From the NCBI GenBank assembly GCA_963781785.1, contig CAWAHD010000002.1, positions 310,001 to 374,000 on the forward strand: a stretch of DNA of 64,000 nucleotides, written 5' to 3'. The position numbers and the translations under genes were made by a program. Positions 38,165-48,798 of this stretch are shown here, piece after piece. The DNA comes from CAWAHD01 sp963781785 (GTDB lineage Bacteria > Planctomycetota > Planctomycetia > Isosphaerales > Isosphaeraceae). The first letter of the stretch is position 1. Each line of letters opens with the position of its first letter. The notes under the pieces are model-generated. The model was not told the DNA's origin, searched no databases, and saw nothing but the letters and a program-made list of their open reading frames with translations.

Positions 38165-38410
38165 TACGCCGACGAGATCTACGACGCGCTGTCCGACGAC
38201 CGCCATCGGTCCGCCTGCGAGAAAGTCTTCAAGACCCTCACCGAGAAGGGTGACGACAACCGCGGGATTCGCCGGCCGACGCGGCTGGCGCAACTCCAGG
38301 CGATCGCCGCCGAGGATCGCGACGGATTCCGGGGATACCACACGAGATTACTCCGCTGCGGTCGTTGTCAAGTGACGCGAGAATCGACCCAGTGGCGCCA
38401 TTCCATCTGG
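38165..38410 (+). pseudogene. nSTAND1/WD40-type protein fragment
   Basis: The plus-strand frame encodes YADEIYDALSDDRHRSACEK, then KVFKTLTEKGDDNRGIRRPT and LAQLQAIAAEDRD. The DRHR...ACEKxFKxLTEKxxDxRGIRRPT series is characteristic of the winged region after the NTPase in planctomycete and cyanobacterial nSTAND1 proteins. An in-frame TGA lies directly before it, and after EDRDGF the frame loses similarity. Only a shred of a large gene remains. Confidence 0.55.
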
Positions 38411-38896
38411 CAATACTGACCGGGCGGCGCGGAATGCAGACGGAACCCCCGCCGATTTCGCGTCCGGAATGCAACTTAAGGAACTGGCGGAGCCGCGTGC
38501 CCTGAGCCGAACCACTTCGGGAACAACCGACCGAGATTGATGACCGATTTCCGAGTGCGACTCAGCTCGGTCTCTTCCCTCTGAAGATGCCTGTCCCTTC
38601 TGTTATGGAAGAAGAGAATAGCTGAGCGACGAGGAGGGTCGATCGCCCTTTCGGTGTGACGTAGAGCCCACGAGAGCCAGGGATTCTCGATCAATTCGCT
38701 CTATCGCGCCGAACAACCCCCCAGATTGGCCAGGCCATGCACCCCCAATCGTGCGGCGAACTCAATCGTCGCCTTTCGCTCCCGCGAAAGTACGCGCTTG
38801 CAATTGCCCGGCGAGAATCGTCGCAGCAGGCGGCCACGCTTCGGCTCCTCCAGTCGGGTCCGCCAGTTCTTAACACGACAGTCTGCGTTCCCGACG

Positions 38897-38963
38897 TTTC
38901 GGATTTCAAGTTTCGGATTTGAACACCCGGTCTCCATTTCGGATTTCGTGTTTCGGATTTGGT
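38897..38963. repeat. Simple dispersed repeat, TTTCGGATTT phrases
   Basis: Four occurrences of TTTCGGATTT within 67 bp, interrupted by a short GC-rich stretch. A related phrase in reverse (AAATCTCAAATCC) occurs at 7150-7172. It looks like a genome-wide intergenic filler repeat. Confidence 0.6.
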
Positions 38964-39007
38964 GCTTGACCGTGGCCGACGGTTACCGGATCGAAGTCAA
39001 CGGGAAT

Positions 39008-41113
39008 TCATCCCTCCAAGACGGTCTTCATATCCTGTGACAAGATATCCCTCGCTCCCTCGACATCAGCCAGTCGCTCGGCCAACATCTGCGTAGCGAG
39101 CTCGACAGGGAGACAGGCCGAGAACTTCAGACCAGCCAAGGCACTCTCGTCGACCGATGGATTGAGCGTCTGCGGGTCCACCATCCTGAGCTCGCGGATT
39201 GCCTGTTCGGCATCCTCCAGACGAATCGTTGCGTCAAATCTGATCGCGAAGTTGTCCAGTCGAACCGAGCATCGAGCGAGCTCAGCCAGCTTTGAGATGA
39301 GCGACAGGTTGGCTCGAAAGCCTCCGAACGTCCACCACTTCAGCGTGTTGTCCGAGCTTTGCACCAAGGCAGTCCGGTCGAGCTCGACCCAAGGGAAGCC
39401 AGCCCGTAAGAGTTCGATCTCCTGCCCGCCCCGGTTGGACCAGGCCGGCTTCCGCTCGTCGGATGCCAAGAGCGACTTGATTGACCGCGTGACCCTGTAG
39501 CTCAAAGGCTGAGCGTCTCCCTTCCAGCGCGAACGCCCTTTATCCTCAGTGGCCTCGACAAACGCGACCCGGCGCTGCCAGTCAATGTGCGTGACCCGCC
39601 AGGCTCGCCCACCCAGTAGCAGCACCTTGTCGCCTTTCGTCTTTCCCAGAAAAGTCATCTCGTCGACGTATCCCAGCTCCTGGCGGCCGTGGAGAACGGA
39701 AAAAACCGGAGGCGAGACAAATACCGACACGATCTCCAGAAAATTCTTGCGACCGTACTTCGTCTCGCCCTTCTTCCCAAACCAGAGGATGCCCGAATCA
39801 TCGAAAAGGATGTCCTCCGCCAACATCCACGCGACGAGCGAGGCTCGCTCGGCATGGGACGTTTTCTGGAAGCCTCGCACCCCCGCGATCCATGGAAACC
39901 AATCGGACCGACCAATTCCCCGTTCCTGAAGGGCCAGTGCCATGATCTGCTGAGCCATGATGTGCATCGGTCGTTTGGGAGGCTCGATCGGCTCGACGTA
40001 GCCGGATTCCCAGAGCGAGACGAGCCCCGCCGCCTTGAGCAGCGCCTCGTCATCCGTCGCCAGGAACAGGCAATTCCTGAGCGTCCCTTCTCTGCGCCCC
40101 GACCTTCCCATGCGCTGGAGGAAACTGGAGACCGTCGTCGGAGCATCGATTTGAATCACTCTGTCCAGATCACCCACGTCGATCCCCAGCTCCAATACGC
40201 TCGTCGCCACGATCACGCAGTCATCGCGATTGGCAAAAGCGTCCTCGGCCTGTCGACGCTGGTCGGCGCTTAACGAGCTGTGAGTCACGAACGTGGTCGT
40301 CTCGAGCTGACGCAGCTCGTTGCCCAGTTGCTCAGCGCGAGACCGGCTATCGACGAAGACCAGCCGTTTCTCGCCTCGGCCAACGCGAGAGATCACCACG
40401 GCGGCATTGGCGAGCGACCCGACGTAGTCGATCGTCACGTCGGCCGCTCCGTTCTCACTTGGCGGTGGAAGCGCAACTCCCTTGGCACCCATCGACGAGC
40501 CGGCCAACCAGTCCGCCAGATCTTCCGGATTACCGACCGTCGCCGAAAGGCCGATTCTCTGGATCTCGCGGCCTGCCAGGTGTGTTACGCGCTCAAGGAC
40601 CGACAGCAGATGCCAGCCCCGGTCGTCGCCCGCAAAGGCGTGAATCTCGTCGACGATCACCACGCGGACGTTGCCGAGCAGATTCCGTGAATCGACGTTC
40701 GGTGAGACCAGCATCACCTCGAGAGACTCGGGCGTCGTCAGCACGCAATCGGGCGGCTCGCGCTGAATACGCTTCCTTGCCGCGGCTCCGACATCACCAT
40801 GCCAGAGAGCCGCTCGCCTGCCAACGAGGCTGCAATACCGCGCGAGCCGAAACTCCAAGTTGTTGAGCAGCGCCTTGATCGGACAGAGATAGAGGACGCT
40901 CAACCCCTGCCAATCTTCGGAGAGCATCCTCGACAACACCGGAAGAAAAGCCGCTTCCGTCTTGCCGCCGGCCGTGGGCGCAAGCACAACGACGTGCTCA
41001 CCTGCCAGGATCCGTGGAATGACCCCTTCTTGAAACGGACGGAGCGAGCGCCAGCCAAGGCTATTGACGATATGGTGCTGGAGGGCGGGGTGTAATCGAT
41101 CAAAGGCGTTCAC
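39008..41113 (-). CDS. brxHI: BREX-2 helicase BrxHI (DEAD/DEAH, Lhr-like)
   Basis: 701 aa from a GTG at 41113; the GTGA overlaps the brxD stop. It is a superfamily 2 helicase with APTAGGKTEAAF (Walker A), VVIVDEIHAF (DEIH box), RIGLSATVGNPEDLADWL (motif III), ATSVLELGIDVGDLD and QRMGRSGRREGTL (motif VI). The C-terminal half is the Lhr-type extension. In BREX type 2 it is one of the six core genes; its exact role is not established, but nucleic-acid unwinding or translocation during phage exclusion is assumed. It is the last gene of the operon. Confidence 0.92.
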   Translation of the reverse strand: MNAFDRLHPALQHHIVNSLGWRSLRPFQEGVIPRILAGEHVVVLAPTAGGKTEAAFLPVLSRMLSEDWQGLSVLYLCPIKALLNNLEFRLARYCSLVGRRAALWHGDVGAAARKRIQREPPDCVLTTPESLEVMLVSPNVDSRNLLGNVRVVIVDEIHAFAGDDRGWHLLSVLERVTHLAGREIQRIGLSATVGNPEDLADWLAGSSMGAKGVALPPPSENGAADVTIDYVGSLANAAVVISRVGRGEKRLVFVDSRSRAEQLGNELRQLETTTFVTHSSLSADQRRQAEDAFANRDDCVIVATSVLELGIDVGDLDRVIQIDAPTTVSSFLQRMGRSGRREGTLRNCLFLATDDEALLKAAGLVSLWESGYVEPIEPPKRPMHIMAQQIMALALQERGIGRSDWFPWIAGVRGFQKTSHAERASLVAWMLAEDILFDDSGILWFGKKGETKYGRKNFLEIVSVFVSPPVFSVLHGRQELGYVDEMTFLGKTKGDKVLLLGGRAWRVTHIDWQRRVAFVEATEDKGRSRWKGDAQPLSYRVTRSIKSLLASDERKPAWSNRGGQEIELLRAGFPWVELDRTALVQSSDNTLKWWTFGGFRANLSLISKLAELARCSVRLDNFAIRFDATIRLEDAEQAIRELRMVDPQTLNPSVDESALAGLKFSACLPVELATQMLAERLADVEGARDILSQDMKTVLEG

Positions 41114-42432
41114 AATTCCAGCTCGACCTCATCAACGCCTGAGGCTCCCATGGCCTGTCGTTCCACAGGAAGGAGCTCGGATTCACTGATCGTGAGTGCA
41201 TAATGAGTACGCGGGTCGAAATCCGCAAACTGGTCGATCCGGTCCAAGACATCGGAAACAAGCTTCTTGAGGAAGATGCGCGGCGACACCCCGACCTTGC
41301 CACCCAGCTTCCCGGCCACAGCGCTGGCCAGCTCCGACACATACTTATCATCGCACAGCAGGTTAACCTGCTCCTGAGAACGGGCATGCCGGCTGTAGAT
41401 GTCTCGGATCTTGCAGCCGACGAGTCGGAGCCTTTCCAGGGTGAACGCGGGGAGTCGGATTTGCACGGCCCTCGGGTTGTCGAAACGGGGGTCCGTCTGG
41501 AAGTCGACGTGGAGACGCTGGGCCAGCGGCTCCAGTCTCTGGATACCCTGAGGGCCTTCATAAAAGGCGGCCGTCCCGGTGATCAACAGATAGAGGCCGG
41601 GGAATCGCCCGGAATCGACCTCATCAATGAGCTGCCTGAGCGCGTTCAGGCTCTTATCGCGAACGTCGCTGCGCATGCGTTGGATGGTTTCAACCTCGTC
41701 CAGGACGATAAGCATGCCGACGTGGCCCGAGTCCCGGAGAATCGTGAGGATTCCCTGGAGGAAGTTCAATGCACCGAAATGGTCGATGTCCCCCTTCAAT
41801 CCGGCAAATCGCTTGGCCTCGGCAGCCACGTTGGGTTGTCCGGACAGCCAGGCGAGTATTCCCTCTGCGATATCGGGCCGTCCATCGACGTGCGCTTGCC
41901 GATAGCCTCGCAGCGCCCCACTGAATGTCGGGGCGGTCCGCGCCACGTCCGCGAGTCGGCGCTCGAGCAACTCGTTCGTGCGCTTCAGCAGTTCCGACGC
42001 GTCGTTCGGAGCAATCGAACCCTCTGCGAGCACATCCTCCTCGAGCGTAAAAAACCACCCGTCAACGATGTTCCGAAGCGCACCCTGATTTGTGTCTGCC
42101 GTTGCAAGTCGTTCGTTCAGCCGCCGGTAGACGGTCTCAAGCCGATGCAGAGGCGTCTCGGTCTCGGAGATCTGGACCTCAGTGGAAGCAAATCCCATCT
42201 TGCGGGCGCGATCGGCCAGCCAGCGTGCAAAGAACGTTTTCCCACACCCGTATTCCCCGCGGACCGCCTTGAATACGCTCCCGCCTGCTGCGACTTTCCT
42301 CAACTCTTCGTCGAGAGCGGCCTCGAAACGATCCAGCCCAACGGCGAACGCATCGAGGCTGCTCTGCGGGACGGTCCCCCGACGCAGGGCATCGATGATC
42401 TGGTCTCGCCTTTGCGGGCTGATTTCCGCCAC
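41110..42432 (-). CDS. brxD: BREX-2 ATPase BrxD
   Basis: 440 aa, GTG start at 42432, six bases after the pglZ stop. It is a P-loop ATPase: VRGEYGCGKTFFARWLA (Walker A, about residues 57-73), GMLIVLDEVETIQRMRSD (Walker B) and LYLLITGTAAFYEG (sensor-1-like). The C-terminus is a winged-helix-like region. BrxD is characteristic of BREX type 2 and distinguishes it from type 1. Full length and intact. Confidence 0.93.
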   Translation of the reverse strand: MAEISPQRRDQIIDALRRGTVPQSSLDAFAVGLDRFEAALDEELRKVAAGGSVFKAVRGEYGCGKTFFARWLADRARKMGFASTEVQISETETPLHRLETVYRRLNERLATADTNQGALRNIVDGWFFTLEEDVLAEGSIAPNDASELLKRTNELLERRLADVARTAPTFSGALRGYRQAHVDGRPDIAEGILAWLSGQPNVAAEAKRFAGLKGDIDHFGALNFLQGILTILRDSGHVGMLIVLDEVETIQRMRSDVRDKSLNALRQLIDEVDSGRFPGLYLLITGTAAFYEGPQGIQRLEPLAQRLHVDFQTDPRFDNPRAVQIRLPAFTLERLRLVGCKIRDIYSRHARSQEQVNLLCDDKYVSELASAVAGKLGGKVGVSPRIFLKKLVSDVLDRIDQFADFDPRTHYALTISESELLPVERQAMGASGVDEVELEL

Positions 42433-42438
42433 AGGACT

Positions 42439-45130
42439 TTACCTCAGGCCGAACTGGCGCTTCAGAAGCTCCCGATTCAGATCCACCGTGTCCGAGGCCT
42501 CGTCTCTGGTCAAAACAGCAAACCCGTCGATGTTCAAAACGCGCTGCATCACCGCCAGGAGCCCGCGCAGCCGCAAGGGGGGGTAGCTCACCGTACGAGC
42601 GATCGCTGCGGACGTCATGCGTCCGCCGCGCTCTTCCAGCGCGCTGAGCACGGAACGCAGAATCTCGTCCGAAGGCACGGAGCGCCCGGCTAGCTTCTTC
42701 TGCTGCTCGAAGATCGCGGACCGAAAGAGACTTGCAATCAATCCCGATTCAACCGGGAGTTTGGCGACAAGAAGGCGCGGCTCCACGTTCTCCTCTTCCA
42801 TGTCGAAAAGGAGGCCGGTCTGCTCAGGTTTTCGAGGTTTCGTTCGGCCCGCTATCTTTGTCGCGACCTCGAGAGCAACCGCCGGCTCGTCCCACCAGAG
42901 CGGGACGTCGACCGGCACCTCGACCCACCCTTGCGGAAACGTTTCCAACGGAGAAAGGACCGCGATCGGGGTCACCATCTCCTGGGGAGAGACGCCTCCG
43001 TGATACCCGTTCTTCTTGATCCCATACCGAATACACTCTGACCAGGGGACGATCACCGCTTTTGAGCCGGCAATCATCACCCGCGGCCCACTCAACCGCA
43101 GCTCGCCTTCCCGAGGCCCATCCACGGCATTCCGCCAGCGCTCTCCCCCGTCGCCGGTTGTAGAGACCGAGCTCGAATCGAGGACATGGCCATGGTCGCT
43201 CGTGATGATGACGAGGCGGCGGGATAGCTTGGCCTCGTGAAGCAGAGCGGGCAGGACTGGTATCGTATCGCGGGACCAGCGCATATCGAGCTGCTCCCCC
43301 TTGAGCAACTGATCGTCGATGGCATTGATGACAACGCCGACAATCCGTCGGTCAGGCGATGCGATCTCCTCCCGAATCTCCCCCGCGAGTACGGCGTCTT
43401 CCTCGCCACGGAGGGCCGATTTGTGGAAGACAATCGGGGGAAAGCTGCTCCTGCAGTGCATTCGGAGCCCGGGGTGCGCCTCGAAGCCGGCTTGCTCATC
43501 GGCTGACGCTCCCTGCCGCAATTGACCGCACAGGAGGCTGGTCCGCGAAACCTCGGTCACCGAGGGGACGGTCGCCAGCCCTGCCGAGAGCAGTGATTCC
43601 TTTCCCTGTCGATTGAGCGGGATCCAATCCTGCCCAAGCAGGTCCGGGAGCAGCTCCCGGCAGACGGCAACGCTCATCCCGTCGAGGACGATCATGAGTA
43701 CCGGACTGTGCACGGCCAGTGGGGCGACGACGATTTCCAAGAACCGCTCAACGGGTACCAGCCCTTCCAGTGCCGAATTCGATTCCGTCCAGTTGCGCAG
43801 GAGCTCGGCGAATTCCTGCGATCGAGCCTCACGCAGCTCCGTGATTCGCCCGAAGAGTTTTCCATAGGCCTCGGAAAGTTCACGGATCGGGTCGCCCCCG
43901 CGTAGTGTGAGTCGGGCCCAATCGATGAAGCCACCTTCGGCCAGGTGATAATCCGACGCCTCGACAAGCGAACGAGGCTCGCGCTGCGCCGTTGACTTTT
44001 GTTGTTCAAGCCAGCGGACCAGCCGAATCGCCATATCGACACGTTCGAGGCATCTTCGCTCTCGGGCGGCAAGCTCATGGTCGCCAATCTCGACCCGTGC
44101 TGCCATGAGGTCCTCGAGGGAAATCCCTCCCTTCCGTTCCAGAATGCATGCCAGATCGTTGCCAAACCTCGCGAGCCGCTGTCCAAAACCGAGGGGTGAA
44201 GTCGAGCTGAGGTACGCAAACTTTTCGCCACCCACCTCATGCAAAATCTCGTCGGCTCTCTGAAGGAGACTCCCCTTCGATCGGGGGTCTGTGATCTGGA
44301 GACGAATGACTTCCGCCGCCACCGCGTTCCAGCGCTCGATGGTGGCTTCGTCCGGAGCCGACCGACCGAGGAATCGCTCTTCCATCTTCCCGGCGGACTT
44401 CTCGAGCTTGCCCCTCGCCTTCGCGCTAAAGATCACTCCGGCGGCAAGCCCAATCGGGAGAGCATCGGCTTTCTGATTCGCCGCGATGCACCGAAAAACC
44501 ACCGTGGCCGTGGTACCGGCTGTTTCGGAGAGCCAGTTGACCGCAGCTTCGCGGAACTCTTCCGACGCGGCGCGAAACCGCGCGACGGCACTCGTGTCGA
44601 TCGACCACTTGAGAATCGCGGCCAGATCTGGCCGGTCGTTGGCAAGTCCGATGACACGCTCGAGCAGGATCGGCCAGACCGTCTCAGCGTCCAGAAAGCC
44701 TCCGGAGACCGCCGGATACCCCCCGTTGGGGATGAACTCCATGAGGTGGTCGCCAATAAAGCGATGCCGCGTCAGCCGCGGATCGATCGCGTGGGCCTGA
44801 AAGAGCGACTTGACGATCTGCCAGGAGTCGATGGGATAAAACCTTCGCTTGGCGAGTCGGACGAGTATGTCGTCGCTCAATTCCTTCTCGTCGAGGTTCG
44901 TGATCAGGACCTTCGTTGTGGTCGGTCCGCCTTCCTCCCTCAAAGCAATGCGCAGCGCGAGTGGTGAATCGCACTGCTCGATCACGTACGTTTCTTCGCC
45001 GTGCCGCTTGATCCTCTCACCAGTCCAACGCCCCGGCGCGAATACCAATCACGCGCGCCTCCGGCAGTTTCCTCCGGATCGCAGCCACGTGTGCTCTGAT
45101 CTGGCTGAATGTGGGGGCCGTCGTTGCCAT
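42439..45130 (-). CDS. pglZ: BREX-2 PglZ, alkaline-phosphatase-like (N-terminal frameshift)
   Basis: About 896 aa when repaired. The start ATG at 45130 shares its A with the pglY stop (TGATG). The first 33 residues (MATTAPTFSQIRAHVAAI...VIGIRAG) end at a GGGG run (45031-45034) where one extra base shifts the frame; in the next frame RWTGERIKRHGEETYVIEQC continues without a break. The core has the PglZ metal-site pattern VLMIVLDGMSVAVCREL and VIITSDHGHVLDSSS. The C-terminus has a winged-helix-like end. PglZ is the signature protein of all BREX systems. The uninterrupted part alone is 869 aa. Confidence 0.93.
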
Positions 45131-48100
45131 CACAAGGTTGTTTCTTCTTCAATCTGCCAGGTAATCGTCATCCGTATGTGCCGACGTTCGCCGATCAGTT
45201 TCGCCAGTTGTGCAAGTTTCGCCTTGGCGTCCTCGATGCGCCGGAATTCCTCCGTTCCCTGATCGATCAACTTTCGGCCGAGCGTTGTGGACACCTTTGG
45301 CTCAATCTTGGGGTCCGGTGTGATCAGCAGTTTCGGCTGTACCGTCGTCAGTAGCCGCACCGCCTTCGACTGGGCCTCCTTCAAGGTAGTCGCCAGCGGC
45401 TGGACGTGTTCATCGCAATGCAAAGCGTGCTCGACCGCAGACCGAACGGCGTCTGCAGCGGTTTTCCGTTCGTCCGTGAGGCCCGCGATTGCCTCGAACA
45501 TCTCCCAGTTCGTCCCGTCGAGCGTTCCGGCGAGAGTCCCCGCTTTGTGCAGGCACTCGCCCATGGCCGATTCGCTGGTTGCGACTGCGGCCGAAGCGAG
45601 GGCTCCGACGACCGCTAGATCGGCAGAAAGCTGGAGCTTCTCAAGAATTTGCAGGGTCGCCGTCGCGGTCTTCAGGCGGTCAGAATCCGCGAGTGGCAGG
45701 CCCAACTTCACGAAACGATCGCGGAGCTTCTGGCAGTAGCTCAGGCAGGCGGCCCTCCCATCGCTGACCTTTTTGCTGACGCCGGTGACCAACGACGAGA
45801 CATTGCTCGAGTTCAAGAGTGGGGAGACGGCCACACCGAAGATCGAGCCAGCACGCTCAATCGCGCTAGCCCATTGGTCCGGGGGCGGGAGATCGACCGC
45901 ACGTAGGACGCAAATGTCCGGGAGATTGCCCAGCGAAGCCTCGTTAAACGGGGCATTGTGATAGAAGAAGGAATGGTTCGTCTGGAGCGCGTGAATCAGG
46001 ATGACGAGGTTCTCGGCCTCCTTCGGCAGCCCCATCGGCTTGGGCTCATCGATCCATTTGCGAAGCTGGCGGACTTCGATGGCGGCGCCCGTCTCTGCCA
46101 CTTTCCTCGTGAAGTGGTTCTTCCAGTGCTGGCCGAGCACGAAGTGCGTGGCGTCGAGGCGCATCTCCCCGAGCTTGAGAGGATCGGCGATGCCCCGCAC
46201 GAGCGGACGGAGGACCTTATCCACCGGAGCTCGGCCGTCCGTCGCCCGTGCCGCCTGGCTGACGACCTCGAACACCTTCTTCAAGTTACTGCTCTTGACC
46301 TCCGCCTCGAACTGCGGCGCCGCGGGGAATTCATGGTCAAGGGCCTGGCTCAAGAGATGGCTCATGGCCCCGGCCAGGTTGGCGGCGACGGGGGGCCTCG
46401 GTTCAAAACCCTGCACAAGCGAGACGAACCGCTCGGACGGCTCCAGGTCATGGACCGTGTCGAGGGAGCCGGGTATCAAGGGCTCAAGCCCATAAGCGGC
46501 ATCGACGTGACTCTGAACCCGCTGGCGCAGGACGCTCCGCTGATTCTCGAGCAGCGACTTCGCCGACTGCCGGTCCTGAGGCGAGAGGTGACTCGAATAC
46601 TGGGCGTATCGTTCGCCGGCCAGGATGTGCTCCAGGATGACGAGCAGACCGAGGTCTTTCTGGGCGTCGTGACTGAAGAACGCGGGAACCCAGCAGAGCG
46701 TCTTGGTGCCGGCAGGGCGTGACGCTTTGAACGCCTGAATCTTGCTCAAGTCGTCCCTCGGTCCGTGCCCCGCTTCGTCGAACGGGAAGTCGATGATCAA
46801 CTTCCAGTCGTCACTATCGTTTTCGAGCGACGAATCCGATAGGTCGCGGATATTCTTGAACAGCACGATGCATGAGCGCTTGGTGTTCTTCCAGAGCAGC
46901 TCGTAGGACTGCTCGAACTCACCTTCTCGCTGCACGCCGGCCTGCTCGAAGAGCATCTGGCGTACCCGTTGAATACGATTCCCCTGCCTGTCCTCTCCTT
47001 CCGCCTGCTTGATGATGCTCTCGGTGTCAACGCCCGAGAGCTGGATGGAGATTGTTGGATTGGTCTCCTCACCAATGCGAATCTCCCCCACGCTCGCTGC
47101 CCAGGTCCGGCAACGGTGTAGGACTTCTTGTCCTTCCTTGCCATCGATCGGCGTCCGGAACGTCCCGTGATTGAGCGCGGCCAGCCGCTCGGCGGTTAAT
47201 GACCGCAGTGACTCGACCTCGGGGACCAGTGCGGAAAGGAGCAGCGTCTTCACCAGCCGGTCGTCCGCTCGGAAGGCGGAGCGCTTGGGATCGTGATAAG
47301 GCAGGCGCTCGAGTTCGTCACGCCGGCCACGGTGCTTCTCAAGCACGGGCAGGAGCTTCTGATGGTAAATCCGCTTGGCGTTGTCGAAGTGGATCGCCAT
47401 TTCCTGGCTAAACGCCTCATCCCCGTGGGCGATGACGTCAAACAGATCTCCCACGGGAACGATATCGCCGACCTTGAGCGTTTCGCGGTGGTCGACCAGG
47501 AGCTGCATCATGACCTTGAGCGCGGTCCGCTCGCGCTGAAGCACGCTCGAGACGGCGATCAAGGTCTGCACGAGCGCGGGGCTGAAGGGGTAAACCTTGC
47601 GGAACATGGTCCGATCGCCTTCTTGCGTGAGCAGGACGTTCATGACGGCGTCGCGGATCGTCCGGGTCTTTTCGAAGGCGGCATCGAGCTCCTGCCTGGC
47701 GGCTTCGCTCTTGACCTTGAGGACACGCTTCTCGGCAATTGCCGGCAAGTTACGGTCTTCCAGGGTGATTTTGTGGAACCGGCCTTCCCAGTGCTTCAAG
47801 GCGTCGCCGAAGTTCAACCGGTCGGCGCCGGGTACGGAGTCGCCGATCAATTCGCTCAGGTCCCGCTGACGAGCCACGAAGCTGATGACCGGGATCGGCC
47901 GGTCTGGTGTTTGCGCTTCCACCAGCTTCGCGAGTTTCTGTCCCTCTTGATGGACAAACCGGAGGTCGGCCGCATGGCTGGCGAGCCAGAGAACCAGTTC
48001 ATCGAGGAACAGGATCAGACCATCGTAGCCGAGACTGGCAGCGTGCTTGCTGAGGACCGAGAGCCCTTTATCGAGCGAGAGGAACGCCTCGCCGTGGGCC

Positions 48101-48798
48101 CCAGCCTGGGTGTCGTAGGAGCCGAAGAATTTGCCGATGAGCACGCTGATAAGCTGCGAGCGTTCTTCCGAGCCCGGAGGCGCGACGATCGCGGTTTCGA
48201 ATCGTTCGGCGTCCCACTGCCGGTCGACGTCGCCGAACTCGCTCTCCGCCGATGAACCTTCCCCGAGCGTGCCGAAAAACCGGTCGTCGCCCAGCTTCTT
48301 CCGAAGGTGTTCGGCGTCGCGGAACAGGCCCTCCGCGAGGTAGACGCCTGGGATCGGTGCACCGGGGTGAACGCGGCGGATGAACTCGACGTAACCGCCG
48401 AGGATTCCCGACTCCATGTCGTGGGAGCCGATCATGTGATACGGCACGAGCAGGAACTTCTTGCCGCTGATCCAGTCGTTGTGCTTGGTGATGGCCGACG
48501 CGAGCTCGGGGATGCCGCGGGCAGCGGTGTTGCCCTGGAGAATCAGGTGGAGCACGGCCATGAAATGACTCTTGCCACTGCCGAAGCTGCCGTGCAGGTA
48601 GCTGGCCTTGCTCGACTTTGATTGCAGGCCGCTCTTGATGAAGCTGAGGGCATCGTGGAAGCAGGCTTTGAGCTCGGGAGTCACCACATACTCGCGGAGG
48701 GTCTCCTCGGGGCGGGTGACGCCCTCCGCGAGGCGGAGGACGAAGCTGCCCTTTTCGACGTGGTCGGGGATGTCGATGAGGTCTTTGATCCGGGTCAT
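45130..48798 (-). CDS. pglY: BREX-2 ATPase PglY
   Basis: 1222 aa from the ATG at 48798 (MTRIKDLIDIPDHVEKGSFV), which overlaps the HNH2 stop as ATGA and matches the usual PglY start. A longer frame opens at 48852 but would overlap HNH2 by 58 bp. The P-loop is LHGSFGSGKSHFMAVLH (about 68-84), and the Walker B-like LILFLDELVLWLASHAAD and sensor VISFVARQRDLSEL follow. The long C-terminal half is helical. PglY is the large ATPase of BREX type 2, counterpart of BrxC in type 1. Intact frame. Confidence 0.94.
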   Translation of the reverse strand: MTRIKDLIDIPDHVEKGSFVLRLAEGVTRPEETLREYVVTPELKACFHDALSFIKSGLQSKSSKASYLHGSFGSGKSHFMAVLHLILQGNTAARGIPELASAITKHNDWISGKKFLLVPYHMIGSHDMESGILGGYVEFIRRVHPGAPIPGVYLAEGLFRDAEHLRKKLGDDRFFGTLGEGSSAESEFGDVDRQWDAERFETAIVAPPGSEERSQLISVLIGKFFGSYDTQAGAHGEAFLSLDKGLSVLSKHAASLGYDGLILFLDELVLWLASHAADLRFVHQEGQKLAKLVEAQTPDRPIPVISFVARQRDLSELIGDSVPGADRLNFGDALKHWEGRFHKITLEDRNLPAIAEKRVLKVKSEAARQELDAAFEKTRTIRDAVMNVLLTQEGDRTMFRKVYPFSPALVQTLIAVSSVLQRERTALKVMMQLLVDHRETLKVGDIVPVGDLFDVIAHGDEAFSQEMAIHFDNAKRIYHQKLLPVLEKHRGRRDELERLPYHDPKRSAFRADDRLVKTLLLSALVPEVESLRSLTAERLAALNHGTFRTPIDGKEGQEVLHRCRTWAASVGEIRIGEETNPTISIQLSGVDTESIIKQAEGEDRQGNRIQRVRQMLFEQAGVQREGEFEQSYELLWKNTKRSCIVLFKNIRDLSDSSLENDSDDWKLIIDFPFDEAGHGPRDDLSKIQAFKASRPAGTKTLCWVPAFFSHDAQKDLGLLVILEHILAGERYAQYSSHLSPQDRQSAKSLLENQRSVLRQRVQSHVDAAYGLEPLIPGSLDTVHDLEPSERFVSLVQGFEPRPPVAANLAGAMSHLLSQALDHEFPAAPQFEAEVKSSNLKKVFEVVSQAARATDGRAPVDKVLRPLVRGIADPLKLGEMRLDATHFVLGQHWKNHFTRKVAETGAAIEVRQLRKWIDEPKPMGLPKEAENLVILIHALQTNHSFFYHNAPFNEASLGNLPDICVLRAVDLPPPDQWASAIERAGSIFGVAVSPLLNSSNVSSLVTGVSKKVSDGRAACLSYCQKLRDRFVKLGLPLADSDRLKTATATLQILEKLQLSADLAVVGALASAAVATSESAMGECLHKAGTLAGTLDGTNWEMFEAIAGLTDERKTAADAVRSAVEHALHCDEHVQPLATTLKEAQSKAVRLLTTVQPKLLITPDPKIEPKVSTTLGRKLIDQGTEEFRRIEDAKAKLAQLAKLIGERRHIRMTITWQIEEETTL

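Larger units (their letters stand above)
37570..39007. other. Gene-poor debris region next to the defence locus
   Basis: No intact gene is supported over about 1.4 kb. On the plus strand, 37789-37846 encodes QSARDLLVDLKNLLRDLDHA, which looks like the end of a Ser/Thr kinase domain. 38165-38330 resembles an nSTAND-type protein (own entry). 38897-38963 is a simple repeat of the phrase TTTCGGATTT. Confidence 0.5.
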
